Source: Marmoricola sp. | GTDB lineage: Bacteria; Actinomycetota; Actinomycetes; Propionibacteriales; Nocardioidaceae | DNA: 53,906 nucleotides | NCBI GenBank assembly: GCA_025965315.1 | Contig: JAOPXD010000042.1 | Span: forward strand, 1-53,906 | Direction of reading: 5' to 3' | Shown: piece after piece, positions 33,208-45,216 of the stretch | Layout of the letters: each line of letters begins with the position of its first letter | How positions within the stretch are numbered: the first letter of the stretch is position 1 | Notes under the pieces: model-generated | Told to the model about the DNA's origin: nothing | The model's database searches: none | What the model saw: the letters and a program-made list of their open reading frames with translations, nothing else | Translations under genes and position numbers: made by a program

Positions 33208-34482
33208 TTGCGCATCGCGTTGGTGTCCTACCGCAGCAAGCCGCACTGCGGGGGTCAGGGCGTCTACGTCCGCCACCTGAGCCGCGAGCTGACCACCCTC
33301 GGGCACAGCGTCGAGGTGTTCTCCGGGCAGCCCTACCCCGAGCTGGATGAGGGCGTTGCGCTGACCAAGGTGCCCAGTCTCGACCTGTACCGCGACCCCG
33401 ATCCGTTCCGGATGGTGTGGCCGTGGGAGTTCCGCGACCTGATCGACGCGCAGGAGTTCGCGATCATGTGCACGGCCGGTTTCCCCGAGCCGCGGACCTT
33501 CGGCAAGCGCGTCCTGCGGGTGCTGCGCGGCCGGGCTGACGACTTCGACATCGTGCACGACAACCAGGTCCTCGCCCACGGCGTGATGGACATCGAGAAG
33601 GAGGTCGGGATCCCGGTCCTGACCACCGTGCACCACCCGATCACGTTCGACCGCAGGGTGGACATCGCCGCGGCCCCGCTGCGCAAGAAGGTCAGCCTGC
33701 GTCGCTGGTACGGCTTCCTGAAGATGCAGGGCGCCGTCGTACGCCGGGCCCGTTGGATCCTGCTGCCCTCGGAGTCGTCCAAGGTCGACGCGGCCAACGA
33801 CTTCGGCGCTGATCTGGCGAAGATGCAGGTGATCCCGCTCGGTGTCGACGACTGCTTCGTGCCGCCGACGACGCCCCGGGTCCCTGGACGCCTGGTCGCG
33901 ATGGCCAGCGCGGACGCCCCGATGAAGGGCATCGCGACGCTCCTGGAGGCGTTCGCCAAGCTGCGTACCGAGCGTGAGCTCGAGCTGTTGCTGGTCACCA
34001 AGCCGACGCCGGGCGGTCGCACCGAGAAGCTGATCGAAGAGCTCGGCATCGGCGAGTACATCCAGTTCGTCAACGGCATCAGCGACACCGAGCTGGTCGC
34101 GGTGATGGGCTCCGCGGAGATCGCGGTGGTCCCGTCGCTGTACGAGGGGTTCTCGCTGCCGACCGCCGAGCTGATGGCCTGCGAGACGCCGCTGGTGGTC
34201 AGCAGGACCGGTGCGATCCCCGAGGTCGTCGGTCCGGACGGTCTGTGCGCCGAGCTGGTCACGCCGGGCGACGTCGGCGAGCTCACTGCCACGATCGCGG
34301 CCCTGCTGGACGACCCGGAGCGCCGCGAGCGTCTCGGGAAGGCCGGTCGGGTGCGTGCCCAGGAGCTGTTCAGCTGGAGCGCCGTCGCCAGGAAGACCGC
34401 CGCCGCCTACGAGCACGTCCTCGCCGACTACGCGGAGAACCCGACCAGCACCCACAAGCGTGTCAAGAAGATCAAGAAGTAA
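33208..34482 (+). CDS. Glycosyltransferase family 4 protein
   Basis: 424 residues. The TTG start is preceded by GGGAAAGG 7 bases upstream. GT-B fold: N-terminal RIALVSYRSKPHCGGQGVYV (sugar acceptor side, with the Gly-rich loop), C-terminal donor site with PSLYEGFSLPTAELMA, the EX7E motif that holds the nucleotide sugar. No signal peptide, so it is cytosolic or membrane-peripheral. First gene of a tight set with a methyltransferase (10-bp gap) and an alpha-toroid protein. Mycobacteria carry a related GT4/methyltransferase pair (Rv0225/Rv0224c). Donor and acceptor are unknown; a glycolipid or polyprenyl-linked sugar is plausible. Confidence 0.87.
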   Translation: MRIALVSYRSKPHCGGQGVYVRHLSRELTTLGHSVEVFSGQPYPELDEGVALTKVPSLDLYRDPDPFRMVWPWEFRDLIDAQEFAIMCTAGFPEPRTFGKRVLRVLRGRADDFDIVHDNQVLAHGVMDIEKEVGIPVLTTVHHPITFDRRVDIAAAPLRKKVSLRRWYGFLKMQGAVVRRARWILLPSESSKVDAANDFGADLAKMQVIPLGVDDCFVPPTTPRVPGRLVAMASADAPMKGIATLLEAFAKLRTERELELLLVTKPTPGGRTEKLIEELGIGEYIQFVNGISDTELVAVMGSAEIAVVPSLYEGFSLPTAELMACETPLVVSRTGAIPEVVGPDGLCAELVTPGDVGELTATIAALLDDPERRERLGKAGRVRAQELFSWSAVARKTAAAYEHVLADYAENPTSTHKRVKKIKK

Positions 34483-34492
34483 GGAACGACTG

Positions 34493-35241
34493 ATGCTGAC
34501 TGTTGACTTCGACCGACTCGGGCTCCGTCCGGGTGACCGGGTCATCGACATGGGGTGCGGCGCCGGCCGGCACGCCTTCCAGATGTACCGCCTCGGCGCC
34601 GACGTGGTCGCGTTCGACCAGGACGGCGACGAGCTGGCAGGGGTGCTGGAGCTGTTCGGTGCGATGAAGGAGGCCGGCGAGGTCCCCGCTGGAGCGGCCG
34701 CCGACATCAAGGAGGGCGATGCTCTCCAGCTGCCCTTCGCCGACGGTGAGTTCGACCGGGTGGTCTGCTCCGAGGTGCTCGAGCACATCCACGACGACGT
34801 CACCGCCATCAAGGAGCTGATCCGGGTGCTGCGTCCCGGCGGCACGATGGCGATCACGGTGCCGCGCTGGCTGCCCGAGGTGATCAACTGGCGGCTGTCG
34901 CCGGCGTACCACAACTCCCCGGGCGGTCACATCCGGATCTACACCGACCACGAGCTGGTCGACAAGGTCACCAAGGGCGGTCGGGCCAACGACGGCACCC
35001 CCGGGGACGCGATGGTCTTCGAGGGCAAGGACCACGCGCACGGCCTGCACGCGCTGTACTGGTGGATCAAGTCCGCCGTCGGCGTCGACAACACCGAGAA
35101 CCGGGTGGTCAAGGCGTACCACCAGGTCCTGGTCTGGGACATCATGAAGACACCGCGGTACTCCGCGGTCACCCGCCTGGCCGAGAAGGCGCTCAACCCG
35201 CTCATCGGCAAGAGCATGGTGCTCTACTTCCGCAAGCCGGA

Positions 35242-35245
<4 letters not shown>
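34493..35245 (+). CDS. Class I SAM-dependent methyltransferase
   Basis: 250 residues from ATG 34493, with AAGGA 7-11 bases upstream. SAM motif I VIDMGCGAGRHAFQ, motif II region FDRVVCSEVLEHI and LRVLRPGGTM-type IRVLRPGGTMAI. The part after residue 115 (RWLPEVINWRLSPAYHN and GGHIRIYTD) resembles methyltransferases of glycolipid and quinone modification. It overlaps the next gene by 4 bp. Probably methylates the product of the adjacent glycosyltransferase, as in the mycobacterial Rv0224c/Rv0225 pair (inference). Confidence 0.87.
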
Positions 35246-39164
<3,919 letters not shown>

Positions 39165-39172
39165 GGCCAGCC

Positions 39173-40414
39173 CTACGCGTCGACGAGCTCGTCGCTGGTC
39201 GCCGTACGCCGGTTCGCGCGGTGCCACTCGAGCCAGCGCTCGACCGAGCGGATCACCTGCTGGCTGCGGATCGAGGAGAACACCTCGAACGCGTGCTGGG
39301 TCCCGGGCAGCTCCAGGTACGTCGTGACCCCGGGGGAGAGCTCCCGGAGCTTGGCGACGAACGCCCGGGCCTGCCGGACCGAGACCAGGCCGTCGTGCGC
39401 GCCGTGCAGGACGAAGAAGTCCGGGGCGTCGGCGGAGACGTGCGCGATCGGTGACGCCAGCTCGAACGCGTCGAGGTGGGTCTTCGCGTCCAGCTTGAAG
39501 ATCCGCGGGGCCAGGAAGATGTCGCGCATCAGCACCGCGGCCTTGTCCCCGGTGATCCCGCCCATGTCGTAGACGCCGTAGAACGGCACGCAGGCGGCGA
39601 CCCGGGTGTCCGCGTCCTCGAAGCCCGGCTGGTACTCCTTGACGTCGGGCGTGAGTGCGGCAAGGGCCGCCAGGTGCCCGCCCGCCGAACCGCCGGTGAT
39701 CACGACGTACGACGGGTCCCCGCCGTAGGACGTGATGTTCTCGTGGGTCCAGGCGAGCGCCTTCTTCACATCGATGATCTGGGCCGGGAACGGGTTCTTC
39801 GGTGCGAGCCGGTAGTTGATCGCTACGCAGACCCAACCGCGGGCCGCCATTCGGTTCATCAGCAGCAGGCCCTGCTGGGACTTGTCACCCATCGTCCAGC
39901 CCCCGCCGTGGACCTGGACCAGGACCGGGGCGTCGGTCAGGTCGACGCCGGCCGGCCGGTAGATGTCGAGGCGTCCACGGCTGCCACCGTCGCGGTAGTT
40001 GATGTCCCGGATCACCTCGACGCCTGGCTTCATCATCGCGAACGGTCGGGCGAGGTCGCGCAGTGGTGTCTTCAGGTCGGCGTCCGCCGGGCGGTTCGGG
40101 ATCTTCTCGAGGTAGTCGGCGCCCAAGGACTCGACCAGCTGCTGCTCGGCGAGGACACCGGCCCCGCGAGCGCCGGTGATCAGGTAGCCCAGCCCGGCGG
40201 CTGCCGCGCCGGCGAGGAACATCCCGCGCTTGGTGGCCTTGCCCCGGACCAGGGCCTGCGCAGCATCCAAGGCCGTGAGCGCCAGCAGCTGCGGGGCGAG
40301 CTCACCGGTCGGCCATCCGAACGCGAAGCCCAACGGGGCAGCGCGACCGCCCAGGGGCTTGACTGCGTTGGCGGTGAGAAGAGCGGTGACGACCCGGCGG
40401 CGCGTGAAACCCAT
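39173..40414 (-). CDS. lipC: LipC-like alpha/beta-hydrolase (HSL/carboxylesterase family)
   Basis: 413 residues. Oxyanion-hole motif HGGGW (169-173), nucleophile elbow GGSAGG (Ser243), Asp in LHGAHDGL and His in GTQHAFEV complete the triad of hormone-sensitive-lipase type esterases. The first 90 residues hold one or two hydrophobic segments (about 40-55 and 65-82), so membrane attachment is likely, as in mycobacterial LipC (Rv0220). Divergent from a WS/DGAT gene, which matches the lipC-Rv0221 neighbourhood. Start ATG 40414 is supported by TAGGCT 6 nt upstream. Confidence 0.87.
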   Translation of the reverse strand: MGFTRRRVVTALLTANAVKPLGGRAAPLGFAFGWPTGELAPQLLALTALDAAQALVRGKATKRGMFLAGAAAAGLGYLITGARGAGVLAEQQLVESLGADYLEKIPNRPADADLKTPLRDLARPFAMMKPGVEVIRDINYRDGGSRGRLDIYRPAGVDLTDAPVLVQVHGGGWTMGDKSQQGLLLMNRMAARGWVCVAINYRLAPKNPFPAQIIDVKKALAWTHENITSYGGDPSYVVITGGSAGGHLAALAALTPDVKEYQPGFEDADTRVAACVPFYGVYDMGGITGDKAAVLMRDIFLAPRIFKLDAKTHLDAFELASPIAHVSADAPDFFVLHGAHDGLVSVRQARAFVAKLRELSPGVTTYLELPGTQHAFEVFSSIRSQQVIRSVERWLEWHRANRRTATSDELVDA

Positions 40415-40420
40415 GGGACG

Positions 40421-40426
40421 AGCCTA
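40421..40426 (-). promoter_or_regulatory. -10 element TAGGCT for the LipC-like gene
   Basis: Minus strand TAGGCT, 6 nt before ATG 40414; leaderless arrangement. Confidence 0.55.
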
Positions 40427-40459
40427 CCGGGCGGTAAGGAAGCCGCGGACGACGAGAAC

Positions 40460-40473
40460 GAGAACGAGTTCCA
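40460..40473. promoter_or_regulatory. Near-consensus KstR box upstream of WS/DGAT
   Basis: GAGAACGAGTTCCA matches the KstR consensus except for the first base. It is flanked by further half-sites (GAGAAC to the left, GTTCC to the right), so two overlapping dyads may exist. It lies in the -35 zone of the WS/DGAT promoter and within 50 bp of the divergent lipC start. Confidence 0.6.
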
Positions 40474-40481
40474 GTTCCGTT

Positions 40482-40487
40482 TATGAT
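40482..40487 (+). promoter_or_regulatory. -10 element TATGAT for WS/DGAT
   Basis: TATGAT, 6 nt before ATG 40494; best match to TATAAT among the leaderless promoters here. Confidence 0.65.
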
Positions 40488-40493
40488 GCCCCC

Positions 40494-41891
40494 ATGGAAC
40501 GTCTCAGCGGTCTCGACGCCAGCTTCCTCTACCTGGAGAGCTCGGCGCAGTTGATGCACGTCTGCGGCATCATCCAACTTGACCCCTCGACGATTCCGGA
40601 GGACTACTCCTTCGGCGCCTTCAAGGCTGATCTGGCGGCCCGGATCTCCACGATCCCCGATTTCCGGCGCAAGCTGAAGGAGGTACCGCTCGAGATCGAC
40701 CACCCGGTCTGGGTCGACGACGCGGACTTCGACATCAACCGGCACGTCCACCGGCTCGCCGTACCGTCGCCCGGTGGCCCCTCCGAGCTGTCCAAGCTCT
40801 GCGGGCACATGGCCGGGATCCCGCTGGACCGTTCGCGGCCGCTGTGGGAGATGTGGGTGATCGAGGGCCTCGACAACGGCCGGATCGCGATCTTCACCAA
40901 GATGCACCACGCCACCGTCGACGGCATCTCCGGCTCCAACCTGGTCTCCTACCTGTGCAGCCTCGAGCCCGGAGCACCGCTGCTGGACCTGACCCCGATG
41001 GGGGAGCACTACGGCAGCGCCCCGAGCGACTGGGAGCTCTTCGGGCGCGGGATGCTCAACAACCTCGGGAAGCCCTTCCAGCTCGTCAAGCTGCTCGCGC
41101 CGACCACGTCGGTGATCACCAAGACGATCCGTCGGGCTCGCGAGGGCACCGCGATGGCGGCGCCGCTGACCGCACCTCGGACCTCCTTCAACGGGAACAT
41201 CACCGGCAAGCGCTCGGTCGCCTACGCCGACATGTCGTTGGACAGGATCAAGGAGATCCGGCACGCGGTCGAAGGCGCCACGGTCAACGACGTCGTGCTC
41301 TCGATCAGCGGCGGTGCGTTGCGCCGCTACCTCGACGAACGCGGTGAGCTTCCGGAGTCCTCGCTGCTCGCGAGCGTGCCGGTCTCGGTGCACGGCACGT
41401 CGACGCGGACTGGCGGGACCAACAAGGTCTCCTCGATGTTCACCAAGCTCGGGACCGACGTCGCCGACCCGGTCGAGCGGCTGCACCAGCTCGCCGAGGC
41501 GAACGCGCACGCGAAGGACCACCACAAGGCGATCCCGGCCGACACCCTCCAGGAATGGGCCGAGTTCGCCGCGCCGCGCACCTTCGGGCTCGCGGTCCGC
41601 GCGGTCGCGAAGCTCAAGCTCGCCGAGAAGGGCCCGGTGATCCACAACCTGGTGATCTCGAACGTTCCCGGACCGCCGGTGCCGCTCTACTTCATGGGCG
41701 CGAAGATCCTCGGCTTCTACCCGCTCGGTCCGGTGTTCCACGGCGCCGGGCTGAACATCACCGTGATGAGCACCAACGGGCAGATGCACGTCGGTCTGAT
41801 CGCGTGCCGCGAGGCGATGCCGGAGATCTCGGCGCTCGCAGCCCACTTCCCCGAGGAGCTCGACGCGCTGTACGACGCCGTCTTCGGCTGA
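40494..41891 (+). CDS. Wax ester synthase/diacylglycerol acyltransferase (WS/DGAT)
   Basis: Transfers acyl groups from acyl-CoA to diacylglycerol or fatty alcohols to make storage lipid at the membrane. 465 residues from ATG 40494, fixed by the TATGAT box. The catalytic HHxxxDG motif is HHATVDG (His138-Gly144), followed by NDVVLSISGGALRRYL and NVPGPPVPLYFMGAK, both conserved in the family. The KstR-like box upstream suggests coupling of storage-lipid synthesis to sterol catabolism. A second WS/DGAT lies at 43.7-45.1 kb. Confidence 0.92.
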   Translation: MERLSGLDASFLYLESSAQLMHVCGIIQLDPSTIPEDYSFGAFKADLAARISTIPDFRRKLKEVPLEIDHPVWVDDADFDINRHVHRLAVPSPGGPSELSKLCGHMAGIPLDRSRPLWEMWVIEGLDNGRIAIFTKMHHATVDGISGSNLVSYLCSLEPGAPLLDLTPMGEHYGSAPSDWELFGRGMLNNLGKPFQLVKLLAPTTSVITKTIRRAREGTAMAAPLTAPRTSFNGNITGKRSVAYADMSLDRIKEIRHAVEGATVNDVVLSISGGALRRYLDERGELPESSLLASVPVSVHGTSTRTGGTNKVSSMFTKLGTDVADPVERLHQLAEANAHAKDHHKAIPADTLQEWAEFAAPRTFGLAVRAVAKLKLAEKGPVIHNLVISNVPGPPVPLYFMGAKILGFYPLGPVFHGAGLNITVMSTNGQMHVGLIACREAMPEISALAAHFPEELDALYDAVFG

Positions 41892-41898
41892 GCGCTGC

Positions 41899-43170
41899 TC
41901 ACGTCCGTCTGCTGAAGGTGACCTTGCCGTTCTTGCTGGATTTCATCTGGTAGCGGGCGTTGTGGGCCAGGGTGTGGTGTCGGGGGCAGAGCATCAGGCC
42001 GTCCTCGACGGTGGTGTTGCCGTTCTTGATCCATTCGATGAGGTGGTGGATGTGGCACATCCCGGGTGGCCAGTCGCAGTCCTCGGCAGCACATCCTTTG
42101 TCTCGGAGGCCGATGGCGATGCGTTGGGGTTCGGTGTGGAACCGGGTCTTGCGGCCCAGGTCGAGGACCTGGGAGCCGGTGCCGAGGACGGCGGGGATGA
42201 TCCCGGCCTCGCAGGCCAACCGGCGGGCTTCGGAAGCAGAGATCCTCTCGCCGGTGTCGAGGGTTGCGGCGTGGTCGGCCCCGAGCAGATCAGACATCGT
42301 CATCGTGACCACGATCGTGGCGGGGACCCCACCTGCTTTCGGGGTCCCGGTCTTCGCCCGGGTCTGGAGGTACTCGGTGAACGCCTGACCCAACCGCAAC
42401 GGCCGAGCGACCTGGGTGCCGCTCTGAGAGTTCGGGCCGGTGGCTGCTTGGTGTTTGGGGGCGGCGATCGCGTTGAGGTGCTTGGCGAGGATCTCCCCGG
42501 CCAGCACCGGGATCTTGAACCGGCCCAGCATCGACCCGTGCCCATCCGTGGCCATCATGAACGATGCAGTCGCTGCAGCACGTTGTTCTTCGTTCTCCAG
42601 GACCTGGCGTTGATGGTCCTCGGCGATCTCCGGCGCGACCACCTCCAGGATCTTGCGACCCAGGACCCGCAACGCCCTCGGGTCGTGCTCGGCAGCCAGA
42701 CCGACCAGGTGGGTCTCGGCGGTGGCGATCACCTCGACCGGGACCAGGCCGGACGGCAACGCGTCCACCGCGTCGATGATCACCCGGGCCTGCTCAGGGT
42801 TCACCGCCCCAGCAGCCATCGCCACCCGGGTGGTCTCGTGAGACTCCAACCCCTGCCCGAGCTTCAAGACACCGATCGCCGCGGGCCTGGTCTGCCCGGT
42901 CTGGCGGGCCCACCACAACGCGGTGTTGGTGAACCCGGACTCGTCCCCGACGCTGTGCCGGTCAGCCTCGACCAGCTCACGTAGCTGAACCTCGCTCATT
43001 GCAGTGATCACCCGCGTCATCCGCGGCAACGCATCACCCAACTCATCGGGCGTCATCGTCCAGGCACTGGCCCCCGAGGCATCCTTCAGGGCCTCCTCGC
43101 AGGCCTCGACCAGACGCACCAACGGATGCACCACCGGCGCCCCGTACCCCTCATCGATCCCCGAACTCAT
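41899..43170 (-). CDS. DUF222/HNH endonuclease (13E12 repeat family)
   Basis: 423 residues from ATG 43170, chosen because TAGCGT lies 7 nt upstream; a longer frame begins at 43200. The N-terminal DUF222 domain covers about residues 20-300 and the C-terminal HNH nuclease includes CAAEDCDWPPGMCHIHHLI and LCPRHHTLAH, with Cys and His zinc/metal ligands. This family is the REP13E12-type repeat protein, present in many copies in actinobacteria and associated with phage or element insertion. It sits between two WS/DGAT genes beside a decayed gene, so this is a likely insertion point. No flanking inverted repeats were found. Confidence 0.86.
   Translation of the reverse strand: MSSGIDEGYGAPVVHPLVRLVEACEEALKDASGASAWTMTPDELGDALPRMTRVITAMSEVQLRELVEADRHSVGDESGFTNTALWWARQTGQTRPAAIGVLKLGQGLESHETTRVAMAAGAVNPEQARVIIDAVDALPSGLVPVEVIATAETHLVGLAAEHDPRALRVLGRKILEVVAPEIAEDHQRQVLENEEQRAAATASFMMATDGHGSMLGRFKIPVLAGEILAKHLNAIAAPKHQAATGPNSQSGTQVARPLRLGQAFTEYLQTRAKTGTPKAGGVPATIVVTMTMSDLLGADHAATLDTGERISASEARRLACEAGIIPAVLGTGSQVLDLGRKTRFHTEPQRIAIGLRDKGCAAEDCDWPPGMCHIHHLIEWIKNGNTTVEDGLMLCPRHHTLAHNARYQMKSSKNGKVTFSRRT
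43078..43083. other. No signal seen (part of the HNH coding region)
   Basis: This short site inside the HNH gene was examined and holds no separate feature; the HNH promoter box is at 43178-43183. Confidence 0.1.
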
Positions 43171-43177
43171 AGGAACA

Positions 43178-43183
43178 ACGCTA
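43178..43183 (-). promoter_or_regulatory. -10 element TAGCGT for the HNH gene
   Basis: Minus strand TAGCGT, 7 nt before ATG 43170. Confidence 0.45.
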
Positions 43184-43304
43184 CGGACACCCACCGACAT
43201 TAATACTCATACCAGGGCGAAGCGGTCTCGCATGGCGAGACGACTGGAAAAGATGTTTCACGGCGCTGCCCTCGGCACGAGCGACGTGCGCGACTATGCG
43301 GCAC

Positions 43305-43674
43305 ATGAGCTACGACCTGGCGTTCTGGCGAGATTCCCGCGATCACCGCCCTGAGCCGAAGACGAATCTACGAAGCGTTGGTCGCTGGTGAACAGGTCCA
43401 AGAGATAGAAGTCATCCCGATCGACCAGATATTGGCCGCTCTGCTGGCGACGTCCCCGAGGCGATCCGCGAACCCAACGGACCGAGCGAATGGATCGTCT
43501 GGGACGCCCCGGGCAGGCCCCGGGGTCTTCGAAGTCGACTGGTCCGAACGACACGTTCTCGTCTGCGTGCGTGGAACCGACCCGGACATCGTGAACGCGA
43601 TCATTGATCTCTGCATCGCACGCGGGACCCGGCTCTACGACCCGCAGATCAATGAGCGGTTCGATTCCGCCTAA
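43305..43674 (+). pseudogene. Decayed small gene (MSYDLAFW-type protein) with three frameshifts
   Basis: Reading segments in changing frames rebuilds one protein of about 123 residues. It starts MSYDLAFWRDSRDHRPEP from ATG 43305. It shifts near 43366 to IYEALVAGEQVQEIEVIPID, near 43449 to DVPEAIREPNGPSEWIVWDA and near 43500 to GVFEVDWSERHVLVCVRG, ending LYDPQINERFDSA. The start and end resemble small actinobacterial proteins that begin MSYDLAVW and end near a YDPQ motif (function unknown, from memory). No frame is open across the whole. The gene lies beside the HNH element, in DNA of lower G+C than its flanks. Confidence 0.7.
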
Positions 43675-43687
43675 CGCTGATGCGGGG

Positions 43688-45091
43688 TCAGGCGACCCCG
43701 GTCGCCTTCTCCAGGGCAGCGAGCTCGTTGTCCAGGTGCACCAGCAGGCGTTGCAGGTGCGGCACGGTCCGACGGCAGCCGGTGAGGCCGAAGCACATGT
43801 CGTCGGCGTAGCTGTTGCAGGTGATGTTCAGCGCCATTCCCTGCATCGGGACCGAGACCGGGTAGGTGCCGGTCAGCCGGGCGCCGTTGAGGTACTGGGT
43901 GGTCCGCGGCCCGGGCACGTTGGAGATGATCAGGTTGAACGGCGGCCGGACGATCCCGTTCAGCCGCAGCATCGGGATCGCCAGCGACGGCGCCATCCCG
44001 AGCGCGCTCATCGCGATGATCTGGTTCGGCGTCATCGACTCGAGCGCTTCCTTGCCGGCCTTCATCGAGGCGTTGATCGCTGCGAGCCGGTCGGCTGGAT
44101 CCGCGACGTCGGTAGCGAGCTTGACCATCACGGCGCCGACCGCGTTGCCGCCGCCGCCGGACTCCGACTCGGACCCGCGCGACTTCAGGCCGACCGGGAC
44201 CATCGAGACCAGGGACGCATCGGGCAGCTGGTTCAGCTCGGTCAGGTAGTTGCGGACCGCGCCACCGCACATCGCCAGGACCACGTCGTTCAGGGTCGTG
44301 CGGCTCGCCTTGGACACCGCCCTGATCCGCTCCAGCGGCCAGTCGTCGGCGGCGAAGCGGCGCGAGCCGGTGATGTTCACGTTGAACATCGACTTGGGCG
44401 CGTAGAACGACAGCGCGGACGCCTCGTTGCGGACGCCCTTGGTGAGCGTCCGGATCAGCGCGGCCGGCAGTCCGGCGGCATCGGCCGTGATGCCGAACGC
44501 GGTCCGGAGCGCATCCATCGGCACCTCGGTCATGCTGCGCTCGGCGACCTCGCGCACCTTCTTGTTCCGGTTCGCGCGGGCGTCGAACGGGAGCCCCATG
44601 TTCCGCCGGTCCGGGTCCGGGCTCAGGACGCTCTGCATCAGCTTCATCGCCGAGATGCCGTCGACGAGGGCGTGGTGCAGCTTCGTGTACATCGCCACCC
44701 GGCCGTCACTGAGGCCCTCGATGATGTGCGCCTCCCACAGCGGCCGCTCCCGCGCCAGCATCTGACCGTGCAGCCGCGAGACCAGCTCGAGGAGCTCCCG
44801 GACCCGGCCGGGCTCGGGCAGCGCGCTGTGCCGTACGTGGTGCTCGATGTCGAACTCGGTGTCGTCGGTCCAGGCCCACTGGCCCAGGGTGCCGAGCGAG
44901 CGGACCGGGTGCTTGCGGAACAGCGGAGCCACTTCCTCGGTGTCCAGCGCGCTCTCGTAGAGCTCCCGGGCGAAGTGCGGGCCGGCGTCAGCGGGCTTCT
45001 CGAAGAGCTGCAGTCCGGCCACGTGCATCGGCTGGTTGCGGTTCTCGGCGAGCAGGAAACCCAGGGACGTCGGATCGATCGTGGTGGGCAC
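43688..45091 (-). CDS. Wax ester synthase/diacylglycerol acyltransferase (WS/DGAT)
   Basis: 467 residues from GTG 45091, which has GGAGG 6 bases upstream; the longer open frame lacks such support. Catalytic HHALVDG at residues 139-145. NDVVLAMCGGAVRNYL and NVPGPRTTQYLNGARL are family-conserved. It differs clearly from the WS/DGAT at 40.5 kb (for example in the N-terminus LGFLLAENRNQPMHVAG), so the two are paralogues, not a recent duplication. Its start lies 126 bp from the divergent aldehyde dehydrogenase start. Confidence 0.91.
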   Translation of the reverse strand: MPTTIDPTSLGFLLAENRNQPMHVAGLQLFEKPADAGPHFARELYESALDTEEVAPLFRKHPVRSLGTLGQWAWTDDTEFDIEHHVRHSALPEPGRVRELLELVSRLHGQMLARERPLWEAHIIEGLSDGRVAMYTKLHHALVDGISAMKLMQSVLSPDPDRRNMGLPFDARANRNKKVREVAERSMTEVPMDALRTAFGITADAAGLPAALIRTLTKGVRNEASALSFYAPKSMFNVNITGSRRFAADDWPLERIRAVSKASRTTLNDVVLAMCGGAVRNYLTELNQLPDASLVSMVPVGLKSRGSESESGGGGNAVGAVMVKLATDVADPADRLAAINASMKAGKEALESMTPNQIIAMSALGMAPSLAIPMLRLNGIVRPPFNLIISNVPGPRTTQYLNGARLTGTYPVSVPMQGMALNITCNSYADDMCFGLTGCRRTVPHLQRLLVHLDNELAALEKATGVA

Positions 45092-45204
45092 GTGAGACCT
45101 CCAGTAGGGCCGGGTGGACAGGCTGTCGCGATCCTTGCGTCTCCTGGGGCGTTTGGGAAGCATGGGAGTGCCGCCGGGGGCTTCGATCAGGGCGGGTCGC
45201 GGAG

Positions 45205-45210
45205 TAGGTT
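45205..45210 (+). promoter_or_regulatory. -10 element TAGGTT for the aldehyde dehydrogenase
   Basis: TAGGTT, 6 nt before ATG 45217; identical to the box of the AlkA-like gene at 10905. Confidence 0.6.
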
Positions 45211-45216
45211 CGCCTC

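Noticed and set aside
43078..43083. A separate site inside the HNH coding region (listed at low confidence)
   Set aside because: Nothing distinguishes it from coding sequence; the actual HNH -10 box is at 43178-43183.
43378..43674. Independent small protein gene
   Set aside because: The frame has a nonsense-like proline/serine stretch in its middle; conserved sequence continues there in the other frame, so it is part of a decayed gene.
41899..43674. Complete transposon or insertion sequence
   Set aside because: No transposase, terminal inverted repeats or target-site duplication could be seen around the HNH gene.
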